Source of the DNA: Actinotalea sp.
GTDB lineage: Bacteria; Actinomycetota; Actinomycetes; Actinomycetales; Cellulomonadaceae
NCBI GenBank assembly: GCA_014360395.1
Contig: JACIXM010000271.1
Span: 1 to 10,435, forward strand
Direction: 5' to 3'
Length of the DNA: 10,435 bases
Below the pieces are notes generated by a model. The model was not told where the DNA came from. It did no database searches and saw only the letters and a list, made by a program, of their open reading frames with translations. Shown piece by piece: positions 1-5,115 of the stretch; the first letter of the stretch is position 1, and every line of letters begins with the position of its first letter. The translations under genes and the position numbers were made by a program.

Positions 1-901
1 CCCCGGGGGGGCCGGCCCGGGCCGGGTCCAGGGCGGCTCCCAGGTCGAGCGCGAACAGCCCGGTCTGCGCCGTGACGAAGTCCCGGCCGGTCGGTCCCTG
101 CTCGCCGGCGAGCAGCCAGAGCGTCCCGCCGTCGGGGGCGGGCGCCACCGGGTCGACGGACAGGTTGTCGCGGTCACCGGCGCGCGTGAGCGGGACGGGG
201 CGGGCCGGTCCCTCCGCCGCCGGGCGGGCGGGCACCAGCACGGCGTCGCGCAGCAGGTCCTCCTCGCGGCCCGGGTGGACGGCGGCGACGGCGACGAGGT
301 GCTCGCCGTCGGGCAGCCAGCGGTGGGCGGACACCTCGACGTCGCCCGCGGTCAGGGCGACGGGCTCCGGGAGCTCCGTGGGGTCCGGTTCGTGCGGCAC
401 GGCGACCACGTGCAGGTGCTGGGGGCGGTCGCGCAGGAAGCCGACGCCGTCGGCGCGGTACCGGAAGGTCGTGATGTGCCGCGGCGGCTCCCCGGCGGGG
501 TCGTCGCCGTACCGGCCCTCCTCGGGGACCCGGGCCAGGTAGGCGATGCTCCGGGAGTCGGGGGAGAAGCGGGGCTCGCCGACGCCGAGCGGCGCGTCCG
601 TGAGGCGCACGGGTTCCCCGCCGGTCGCCTCCACCAGCCACAGCTGCGGGCGGCCCTTCGGCTCGGCGCGCAGGAACGCGATCCAGTGGCCGTCGGGGGA
701 CCAGGCCGGGGCGGTGTCGCGGTGCCCCCGCGTGAGGCGGCGCGGCGGACGGGACCCGTCGGTCGGTGCCGACCACAGCGTGCCGGCGTACTCGTCCGTG
801 GCGAGGTCCGGCGCGGTGACCGACCAGACGGCGGTGGCGCCGTCCGGGCTGACGGCGGGTGTGCCGGGGGTGTGCAGGAGCGCGACGTCGTCGGGGATCA
901 C
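1..901 (-). CDS. S9 family peptidase (prolyl oligopeptidase/acylaminoacyl peptidase type), N-terminal part, runs off the window
   Basis: The reading frame is open from GTG at 901 to the left edge, giving 300 codons of a protein that continues outside. It opens VIPDDVALLHTPGTPAVSPDG, the usual beginning of cytosolic S9 peptidases. PD40/TolB-like propeller repeats follow: SPDG at about residue 18, WSPDG at 68 and FSPDS at 113, each before a strand-like stretch, with interleaved RRLT and VRLT motifs. These domains cap an alpha/beta-hydrolase catalytic domain in the family; that Ser-Asp-His domain would lie beyond position 1 and is not seen. No signal peptide or membrane segment is visible. An in-frame TAG four codons upstream makes GTG 901 the only reasonable start. 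TAGGGT lies 6 nt before it, so the mRNA is probably leaderless. Family is fairly sure; substrate is unknown. A TolB-like propeller protein without a hydrolase domain cannot be excluded from this fragment. Confidence 0.88.
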   Translation of the reverse strand, partial: MIPDDVALLHTPGTPAVSPDGATAVWSVTAPDLATDEYAGTLWSAPTDGSRPPRRLTRGHRDTAPAWSPDGHWIAFLRAEPKGRPQLWLVEATGGEPVRLTDAPLGVGEPRFSPDSRSIAYLARVPEEGRYGDDPAGEPPRHITTFRYRADGVGFLRDRPQHLHVVAVPHEPDPTELPEPVALTAGDVEVSAHRWLPDGEHLVAVAAVHPGREEDLLRDAVLVPARPAAEGPARPVPLTRAGDRDNLSVDPVAPAPDGGTLWLLAGEQGPTGRDFVTAQTGLFALDLGAALDPARAGPPG

Positions 902-907
902 CCGCCG

Positions 908-913
908 ACCCTA
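908..913 (-). promoter_or_regulatory. -10 element of leaderless promoter for the S9 peptidase
   Basis: TAGGGT read on the minus strand, followed by CGGCGG (6 nt) and then the GTG at 901. The spacing puts the transcription start at the first base of the start codon. No convincing -35 box is visible. Confidence 0.6.
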
Positions 914-938
914 GCCAGCGTGGGCGGCGCACCTCTCC

Positions 939-944
939 TAGGGT
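939..944 (+). promoter_or_regulatory. -10 element of leaderless promoter for the 28-codon ORF and GpmA-like gene
   Basis: TAGGGT followed by CGGTCC (6 nt) and ATG at 951, a mirror copy of the promoter serving the peptidase. No clear -35 hexamer is present. Confidence 0.6.
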
Positions 945-950
945 CGGTCC

Positions 951-1037
951 ATGCCCCACCGCACCGGCATCCCGCCCCTCTCCTCCCCGGCCCACGAGCA
1001 CGTCGCCGCCCTCGGGCCCGGGGGAGCGGTCCGGTGA
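951..1037 (+). CDS. Putative 28-residue leaderless upstream ORF, coupled to the GpmA-like gene
   Basis: ATG at 951 lies 6 nt after a TAGGGT -10 box, the geometry of a leaderless start. The frame encodes 28 residues, beginning MPHRTGIPPLSS and ending GPGGAVR. It stops at TGA 1035-1037, which overlaps the GTG start of the next gene (1034-1036) in the coupled arrangement GTGA. The Shine-Dalgarno sequence of that gene lies inside this ORF. I recognise no domain; it is rich in Pro, Gly and Ala, with three His. It may be a true small protein, a translational-coupling uORF, or simply the 5' part of the transcript. The position of the ATG and the overlap are what support it; codon statistics cannot decide at this length. 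Confidence 0.4.
   Translation: MPHRTGIPPLSSPAHEHVAALGPGGAVR
1020..1026 (+). promoter_or_regulatory. Ribosome binding site that fixes the GTG start at 1034
   Basis: GGGGGAG ends 7 nt before GTG 1034. It supports this start over the much longer open frame that extends upstream to 275. Confidence 0.6.
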
Positions 1038-1765
1038 CCGGACGCCTCGTCCTCCTGCGGCACGGCGAGAGCGTCGCGAACGCGGCTCAGGAGTTCACCG
1101 GCCGCATCGACGTCGACCTCACCGAGCACGGGCAGGAGCAGGCCCGCACGGCGGCACGCCTCCTGGCGGAGGCGTCGTTGACGCCCGACGTCGTCCTGAC
1201 CTCGCCGATGCTGCGCGCACTGGGTACGGCGAGGATCGTGCACGCGGCGCTCGGGCTCACCGCCCCGGTGGTGAGGCAGTGGCGCCTCGTCGAGCGGGAC
1301 TACGGCTTCCTCACCGGCATGCCCAAGGCCGAGGCCCGCGCGCAGCTCGGCCCGGAGCGGTTCGTCTCCCTGCGCCGCACCCGCCACGGCCGGCCCGGCC
1401 CGCTGCCGGACACCGGGGGGCTGGACCTCTACGAGGAGCCGGGCAGCGGCCTGGCCCCCGCGGGCGGCGGCGAGTCGTTGCACGACGTGGTCGACCGGGT
1501 CGCGCCCTGCTGGTACGAGACCCGGGCCCTCGTGGCGCAGGGAGCGGTCGTGCTGGTGGTGGCCCACGGGAACTCCCTGCGTGCGCTGTGCGCCGTGGTC
1601 GACGGGCTCACCGACGAGGAGGTGCTCCACCTCAACCTGCCCCAGGCCCAGCCGCTCGTGTACTGCCTTCGCGACGGCGTGCCGGAGCCCCGGGGCGGGC
1701 GCTACCTCGACCCCGGGGCCGCGCACGCGGTGGCCGCCGCGATCGCCCGCGAGGGCGGGACCTGA
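1034..1765 (+). CDS. gpmA: GpmA-like 2,3-bisphosphoglycerate-dependent phosphoglycerate mutase (histidine phosphatase superfamily)
   Basis: The product has 243 residues, close to the roughly 250 of GpmA, and spans the whole fold. LVLLRHGES (5-13) holds the catalytic R9-H10. N16, T22-G23, R61, E87, Y90 and K98 follow, then the R114-R115 pair, and VVAHGNS with the second histidine H178. These match E. coli GpmA R10/H11, R62, E89, R116/R117 and H184. GESLHDVVDRVAPCW and the HLNLPQAQPLVY tail are also GpmA-like. GpmA interconverts 3- and 2-phosphoglycerate in glycolysis in the cytoplasm. Differences from classical GpmA: ERDYG replaces ERHYG, MPKAEA replaces the usual LNKAET, and the PPPP segment after the Arg pair is replaced by a Gly/Pro-rich loop (118-146). 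It may therefore be a divergent paralogue or a related phosphatase, and the symbol denotes family only. Start GTG 1034 follows a good RBS and overlaps the stop of the 28-codon ORF. Confidence 0.85.
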   Translation: MTGRLVLLRHGESVANAAQEFTGRIDVDLTEHGQEQARTAARLLAEASLTPDVVLTSPMLRALGTARIVHAALGLTAPVVRQWRLVERDYGFLTGMPKAEARAQLGPERFVSLRRTRHGRPGPLPDTGGLDLYEEPGSGLAPAGGGESLHDVVDRVAPCWYETRALVAQGAVVLVVAHGNSLRALCAVVDGLTDEEVLHLNLPQAQPLVYCLRDGVPEPRGGRYLDPGAAHAVAAAIAREGGT

Positions 1766-1793
1766 CCGGTCCCGCCGCCGCGGGCCCGGTCAG
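1762..1793. terminator. Bidirectional hairpin terminator containing both stop codons
   Basis: CTGACCGG-T-CCCGC, loop CGCC, GCGGG-C-CCGGTCAG: 13 pairs with one mismatch. The TGA of the GpmA-like gene (1763-1765) and the TGA of the convergent oxygenase (1792-1790) occupy mirror positions in the stem. There is no T-run, which is common in high-GC actinobacteria, so function as a terminator is inferred. Confidence 0.6.
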
Positions 1794-2857
1794 CGCCGGC
1801 GCACGCCGTCGGCGAGGTGCGGGTGGTGGGCCGCCACGACGTTCGGGTGGGCCCGCACCCGGCTCTTGAGCGCGTTGTAGCCGTACTCGTCGAGGATCTC
1901 GTCGTCGTCGGCGTCCCGGCTGACGCCGGGGGCCCGGGCCGCCAGCTCCGCCGGCAGCGTGAGGCGCGGGAAGACGGCGTCGAGCGAGGGGTTGTGGAAG
2001 TAGGGCACCGAGACGCGGTCCGTGCCCGGCTCGGGCGCCAGCACGCGGTGCCGGGTGGCCTTCAGGTAGCCGTCCGTGGCCCACTCGAGCATCTCGCCGA
2101 TGTTGACGATCAGGGCGCCCTCCAGAGGCGGCGCGTCGAGCGCCTCGCCCTGGTACTCCACCTGCAGGCCGCGCCGGCCCGGCTCGACGAGCAGGAGCGT
2201 CAGCACGCCGAAGTCGTTGTGCCAGCCCACGCCCTGCTCCGTGCCGCCGGCGACCCGGCCCGGGTAGCGCACCACCTTGGCCAGCCACGCCGGTGCGTCG
2301 CCGAACGCCGCGTCGAACACGTCCGGGGCCTGCCCCAGGGACAGCGCCCACTCCCGCAGGAGGCGGTCGGCGACCGTCCCCATGAGGGTCGTCCACTCGT
2401 CGACGACCTCCCGCAGCGCGGGCAGCTCCGCCGGCCAGAGGTTCGGCCCCTGCAGCACGTGGTGGGCGGGGTCGTCCGGGCCGGTGGGCAGCACCGGCCG
2501 CTCGGGGCCGACGTCGATCTGCTCGCGCCAGTCGACCTTGCCCTGGGTGCGCTCGCCGCCGACCCGGGTGTAGCCGCGGAAGTGCGGGCTGCGCGTGTTC
2601 TCGATGGCGAGCTTCGCCGCCTCGGGCAGCGCGAAGAACTCGCGGGCGGTCCCGATCAGCCGCTCGACGAGGGCGTCGTCGGCGCCGTGGCCGACGAGGT
2701 AGAAGAAGCCGTGCCCGTGGGTGGCCTCACGCAGGGCGGTCCGGAACGTCTCGGCGGTCGCCGGGTCGTCGGCGTGGCGCAGGTCCAGGACCGGCAGGGC
2801 GGGGGCCCCACCCGAGGTCTGGGTGGTGGGGGCGGGCAGCACGGAGTGCAGGGTCAT
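1790..2857 (-). CDS. Isopenicillin N synthase family non-haem Fe(II) oxygenase
   Basis: The product has 355 residues. A DIOX_N-type domain begins at LPVLDLRHAD (21-30) and HGFFYLVGHG (49-58). The double-stranded beta-helix core carries the iron ligands H213-x-D215 (GWHNDFGVLTLLL) and H270 (ATRHRVL). The R281-x-S283 motif (RVSVPYF) normally binds the carboxylate of 2-oxoglutarate, or of ACV in true isopenicillin N synthase. These positions almost coincide with those of fungal IPNS. Nothing nearby suggests beta-lactam synthesis, so the substrate is unknown and most family members are 2-oxoglutarate dioxygenases. ATG 2857 is preceded by AGAAGGA with 8-nt spacing. A leader peptide gene ends 48 nt upstream on the same strand, so expression is likely controlled by cysteine or sulfur supply. 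The gene converges on the GpmA-like gene with a shared hairpin. Family is sure; function is not. Confidence 0.9.
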   Translation of the reverse strand: MTLHSVLPAPTTQTSGGAPALPVLDLRHADDPATAETFRTALREATHGHGFFYLVGHGADDALVERLIGTAREFFALPEAAKLAIENTRSPHFRGYTRVGGERTQGKVDWREQIDVGPERPVLPTGPDDPAHHVLQGPNLWPAELPALREVVDEWTTLMGTVADRLLREWALSLGQAPDVFDAAFGDAPAWLAKVVRYPGRVAGGTEQGVGWHNDFGVLTLLLVEPGRRGLQVEYQGEALDAPPLEGALIVNIGEMLEWATDGYLKATRHRVLAPEPGTDRVSVPYFHNPSLDAVFPRLTLPAELAARAPGVSRDADDDEILDEYGYNALKSRVRAHPNVVAAHHPHLADGVRRR

Positions 2858-2865
2858 GTCAGGAG

Positions 2866-2872
2866 TCCTTCT
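2866..2872 (-). promoter_or_regulatory. Ribosome binding site of the oxygenase gene
   Basis: AGAAGGA on the minus strand, 8 nt before ATG 2857. Unlike most genes here, this one has a classical RBS. This fits translation from a longer mRNA that begins at the leader peptide. Confidence 0.7.
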
Positions 2873-2965
2873 GGTGCGGTGGGACGAGCTGGGTGTCGGC
2901 GAGGGTCAGGCTCGACACAGACAGCTGTCGGTCCGCAGCAGGTCCACGTGGACGCGGCGCACCAG
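2871..2965 (-). promoter_or_regulatory. Candidate attenuator fold between leader peptide and oxygenase
   Basis: In the leader mRNA, CTGGTGCG (2965-2958, codons 5-7 of the leader) is perfectly complementary to CGCACCAG (2878-2871), which abuts the oxygenase RBS. A second helix, GTGTCG (2918-2913, over the last Cys and the Arg codon) with CGACAC (2898-2893), could form when no ribosome sits at the leader end. The two helices suggest a ribosome-position-dependent switch. Pairings of this length can occur by chance, so the fold is a hypothesis. Confidence 0.3.
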
Positions 2966-2977
2966 GACCAGGGACAT
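2906..2977 (-). CDS. Sulfur/cysteine-responsive leader peptide (HVDL...CR type)
   Basis: This is a 23-codon ORF, MSLVLVRRVHVDLLRTDSCLCRA. It matches the pattern R-x-HVDL-x-R-x-x-S-x-x-CR of small peptides annotated as putative leader peptides in Streptomyces and other actinobacteria, often ahead of sulfur-assimilation genes. Two Cys codons (TGT at 2923-2921 and 2917-2915) fall just before the stop, where a ribosome short of Cys-tRNA would stall. ATG 2977 follows TACCCT by 7 nt, predicting a leaderless mRNA, so translation would begin at the first base. The stop lies 48 nt before the oxygenase start on the same strand. The role is most likely in cis, as a translation-coupled attenuator. The motif match and placement are seen directly; the signal (cysteine) is known for related mycobacterial Cys-rich uORFs and inferred here. 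Confidence 0.82.
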   Translation of the reverse strand: MSLVLVRRVHVDLLRTDSCLCRA

Positions 2978-2984
2978 GCCACGC

Positions 2985-2990
2985 AGGGTA
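2985..2990 (-). promoter_or_regulatory. -10 element of leaderless promoter for leader peptide and oxygenase
   Basis: TACCCT on the minus strand, then GCGTGGC (7 nt) and ATG 2977. This promoter probably drives the leader-oxygenase transcript. It diverges from the promoter of the OsmC gene about 60 bp away. Confidence 0.6.
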
Positions 2991-3050
2991 GCCCGGTGCC
3001 CGCCGCAGGGCGAGGGGCGTCTCACCGTCGTGGGACGAGCGGCCGTCTGG

Positions 3051-3056
3051 CAGCAT
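3051..3056 (+). promoter_or_regulatory. Weak -10 element of probable leaderless promoter for the OsmC gene
   Basis: CAGCAT keeps the key A at position 2 and T at position 6. It is followed by CGGGCC (6 nt) and ATG 3063, the same spacing as other genes in the window. There is no RBS directly before the ATG. Confidence 0.42.
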
Positions 3057-3062
3057 CGGGCC

Positions 3063-3563
3063 ATGACGACGACGCCCGACGACGCGACCCCGACGACGAC
3101 CGCTGCGCCGGACGACGGGACGCCGCCGGCCGGTGCCCCGTCGGGCCACCGCGGCGTGGACATCGAGCGCACCGGGCCCGGCACCTACCTGGCGCGCAAC
3201 GTCCGCGGCGGCGAGCTGCGCATCAGCGCCGCCGGCGACGCCGACTTCACACCGGTGGAGCTGCTCCTCGCGGCGATCGGCGCGTGCTCGGCGGTCGACG
3301 TGGACACGGTGACCGCCCGCCGGGCCGAGCCGGACGCCTTCACGGTGCGGGTGGAGGGGGAGAAGGTCCGGGTCGACGGCGCGAACGCGATGCGCGACCT
3401 CGTGGTCACCTTCGACGTCCGGTTCCCCGCGGGGGCCGACGGTGATGCCGCGCGCGAGGTGCTCCCGCGCGCGGTGCAGGTCTCCCACGACCGGTCGTGC
3501 ACCGTCTCGCGCACGGTCGAGGCGGGGACCCCGGTGGCGATCCGGCTGGCCGGTCCGGCCTGA
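3063..3563 (+). CDS. OsmC/Ohr family protein (thiol-dependent peroxide detoxification type)
   Basis: The product has 166 residues. After a Thr/Pro/Asp-rich, probably disordered tail (1-30), the OsmC fold runs from about 32 to 164. FTPVELLLAAIGACSAVDV places the first conserved cysteine at C75, and VSHDRSCTVSRTV the second at C146. In OsmC and Ohr this pair reduces organic hydroperoxides in the cytoplasm. The short form and the spacing resemble the YhfA-like branch, whose substrates are poorly known. ATG 3063 is preferred because it follows a -10-like box by 6 nt and the open frame upstream lacks family similarity. A downstream start near residue 28-32 would remove the tail, but no good initiation codon is evident there. 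The gene diverges from the leader peptide-oxygenase unit, and its stop is 3 bp from that of the convergent transporter. Family assignment is firm; physiological substrate is not. Confidence 0.88.
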   Translation: MTTTPDDATPTTTAAPDDGTPPAGAPSGHRGVDIERTGPGTYLARNVRGGELRISAAGDADFTPVELLLAAIGACSAVDVDTVTARRAEPDAFTVRVEGEKVRVDGANAMRDLVVTFDVRFPAGADGDAAREVLPRAVQVSHDRSCTVSRTVEAGTPVAIRLAGPA

Positions 3564-3576
3564 GTCTCAGCCGGCC
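3542..3576. terminator. Possible bidirectional hairpin between the OsmC and transporter genes
   Basis: The two stops form the near-palindrome TGAGTCTCA (3561-3569). Around them CCGGCTG (3542-3548) pairs with CAGCCGG (3568-3574), or alternatively GGCCGG (3548-3553) with CCGGCC (3571-3576). Only 3 bp separate the coding regions, so any terminator must use coding bases. Confidence 0.4.
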
Positions 3577-5057
3577 GCCCGGGCTGCCGTCGGGGCCGCC
3601 TCGACGGCCTCCGGCGGGACCGGCCGCACGCGCAGGGGCAGCAGCAGCGCGAGGCCCACCGCGAGCACGAGCATGATGCCGAGGATGCCCCAGTACTGGG
3701 CGCCGGAGATCGCGATGAAGGTGGAGAAGGCGACGGGGGCCAGGAAGCTCGCGGCGCGGCCGGTCGTGGCGTACAGGCCGAAGATCTCGCTCTCGCGGCC
3801 CGGCGGGATGACCCGCGCCAGGAGGGAGCGGCTCGCGGACTGGGCCGGGCCCACGAAGACGGTGAGCAGCAGGCCGAACACCCAGAACACCGTCTGCCCG
3901 CCGTCGTGGAGCAGGAACACGGCGGTCCCGGCGACGAGGAGCCCGGCCAGCGAGCCGACGATGACCCGCTTCGGCCCGAGCCGGTCGTCGAGGAAGCCGG
4001 CCGCGAACGTCGACACACCCGCCACGACGTTGGCGGCGATCGCGAACACGACCACCTCGCTCGCGCTGAACCCGAACGTGACCGACGCGATGACGGCGCC
4101 GAACGTGAACACCCCGGCCAGGCCGTCGCGGTAGACCGCGCTCGCGACGAGGAACCGCAGGGTCGCCCGGGAGTGCCGCCACAGCCCGGTGACGTCCCGC
4201 CACAGCGTGCGGTAGGAGTCCGCCACGCCCAGGCGCGCCCGCGCACGGTCCCGGGGCTGCTCCGGCACGGCGACGAGCACGGGCGCCGCGAAGACCCCGA
4301 ACCACAGGGCGGAGACGAGCACCGCGACCCGGATGTCCATGCCGTCCTCGCCGGTCACCCCGAACCAGCCGACGTCCGGGTCGATGAACCCGACGAACAG
4401 GATGAGCAGCAGCACGATCCCGCCGATGTACCCCGCACCCCAGCCGATCCCGCTGACACGGCCGAAGGACCGCGGCGAGCAGATCTGCGCCAGCATCGCG
4501 TTGTAGTTGACCGAGGCGAGCTCGAAGGCGACGTTCGCCAGGGCGAGCAGCGTGATCCCGAGCAGGAGGTTGAACGTCAGGGCGTCCTGGTCCGGCTCGA
4601 CGAAGAACATCGCCGTCATGAGCGCGACGACGACGGCGGTGTGGATGCCCAGCCACCGCCGGCGTCGGCCCGCGTCGTCGGACCGGGCCCCGACCACGGG
4701 GGCGAGGGCGGCGATGAGCAGGCCGGCCAGGCCGAGTCCCCAGCCCAGCCAGGCCGAGTGCTGCGCGAGGACCTGACCGAGCGCCTCGGTCGCGGGCCCG
4801 CCGCCGGCCTCCTGCTGCGCCGCCGTGACCAGGTCCTGGTCGACGAAGGCCTCGCTGGTGATCCAGCGGGTGAAGACGAACGTGGTGACGACGGCGTTGA
4901 AGGCGGCCGAGCCCCAGTCCCACAGGGCCCAGGCTGCGACCCGCCCCGGCTGCCGCCCCGCTCCGGGCGGTGCGGGGGACGGTCCCCGCCCCTCGGTGCC
5001 CGGACCGGCAGGGGACGACGGCGTGGCGGCGTCGTCGCCGCCCGGCTCTCGGCTCAC
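3567..5057 (-). CDS. MFS transporter, UMF1 family (Atg22-like)
   Basis: The product has 496 residues, typical of the family. A hydrophilic Pro/Gly-rich N-terminal tail (1-38) precedes VAAWALWDWGSAAFNAVV (40-57), the UMF1/Atg22 signature around the first membrane helix. About twelve hydrophobic segments follow, including 103-120, 137-153, 163-180, 206-223, 243-263, 311-330, 334-355, 364-382, 388-403, 432-450 and 456-474. SVNYNAMLAQICSPRSFGRV (182-201) and GPAQSASRSLLARVIPPGRE (403-422) are further family motifs. UMF1 proteins are inner-membrane transporters related to the yeast vacuolar amino-acid effluxer Atg22; the bacterial substrates are largely unknown. GTG 5057 is chosen because TACTCT ends 6 nt before it, giving a leaderless start at the expected distance from the signature. 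The gene is downstream of the 5931-5116 gene on the same strand but has its own promoter. Confidence 0.9.
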   Translation of the reverse strand: MSREPGGDDAATPSSPAGPGTEGRGPSPAPPGAGRQPGRVAAWALWDWGSAAFNAVVTTFVFTRWITSEAFVDQDLVTAAQQEAGGGPATEALGQVLAQHSAWLGWGLGLAGLLIAALAPVVGARSDDAGRRRRWLGIHTAVVVALMTAMFFVEPDQDALTFNLLLGITLLALANVAFELASVNYNAMLAQICSPRSFGRVSGIGWGAGYIGGIVLLLILFVGFIDPDVGWFGVTGEDGMDIRVAVLVSALWFGVFAAPVLVAVPEQPRDRARARLGVADSYRTLWRDVTGLWRHSRATLRFLVASAVYRDGLAGVFTFGAVIASVTFGFSASEVVVFAIAANVVAGVSTFAAGFLDDRLGPKRVIVGSLAGLLVAGTAVFLLHDGGQTVFWVFGLLLTVFVGPAQSASRSLLARVIPPGRESEIFGLYATTGRAASFLAPVAFSTFIAISGAQYWGILGIMLVLAVGLALLLPLRVRPVPPEAVEAAPTAARAAG

Positions 5058-5063
5058 GGCGGC

Positions 5064-5069
5064 AGAGTA
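5064..5069 (-). promoter_or_regulatory. -10 element of leaderless promoter for the UMF1 transporter
   Basis: TACTCT on the minus strand, then GCCGCC (6 nt) and GTG 5057. It supports independent transcription of the transporter and settles its start codon. Confidence 0.6.
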
Positions 5070-5115
5070 CGGCCCTGCGCACCGGGTCTGTCCATGCCCC
5101 GCCGGGCTGTCGTGG

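Larger units (their letters stand above)
905..947. promoter_or_regulatory. Perfect 10-bp inverted repeat carrying two divergent -10 boxes
   Basis: CCGACCCTAG (905-914) and CTAGGGTCGG (938-947) are perfect inverted copies separated by 23 bp. Each arm carries a TAGGGT -10 hexamer pointing outward, to the S9 peptidase on the left and the 28-codon ORF/GpmA-like gene on the right. The repeat may be only the mirrored promoter cores, or also a shared operator. RNA polymerases on the two promoters would probably interfere, since the -35 region of each overlaps the other -10. Confidence 0.6.

Noticed and set aside
275..1033. N-terminal extension of the GpmA-like frame to 275
   Set aside because: The upstream part is antisense to the S9 peptidase and has no similarity; the family N-terminus and an RBS place the start at 1034.
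1790..2857. Beta-lactam biosynthesis
   Set aside because: The oxygenase has the IPNS-family fold and ligands, but there is no ACV synthetase, acyltransferase or expandase nearby; family membership alone does not imply this pathway.
2920..2929. 10-bp palindrome GACAGCTGTC inside the leader peptide
   Set aside because: Ten-bp palindromes are common at this base composition, and the bases encode the conserved Asp-Ser-Cys of the peptide.
2978..3184. Longer version of the leader peptide frame starting at 3184
   Set aside because: The extra residues are antisense to the OsmC gene and low-complexity; the motif and the leaderless ATG at 2977 define the peptide.
1817..3445. 542-codon plus-strand open frame over the oxygenase and OsmC genes
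   Set aside because: It is antisense to the oxygenase and out of frame with OsmC; no recognisable domain.
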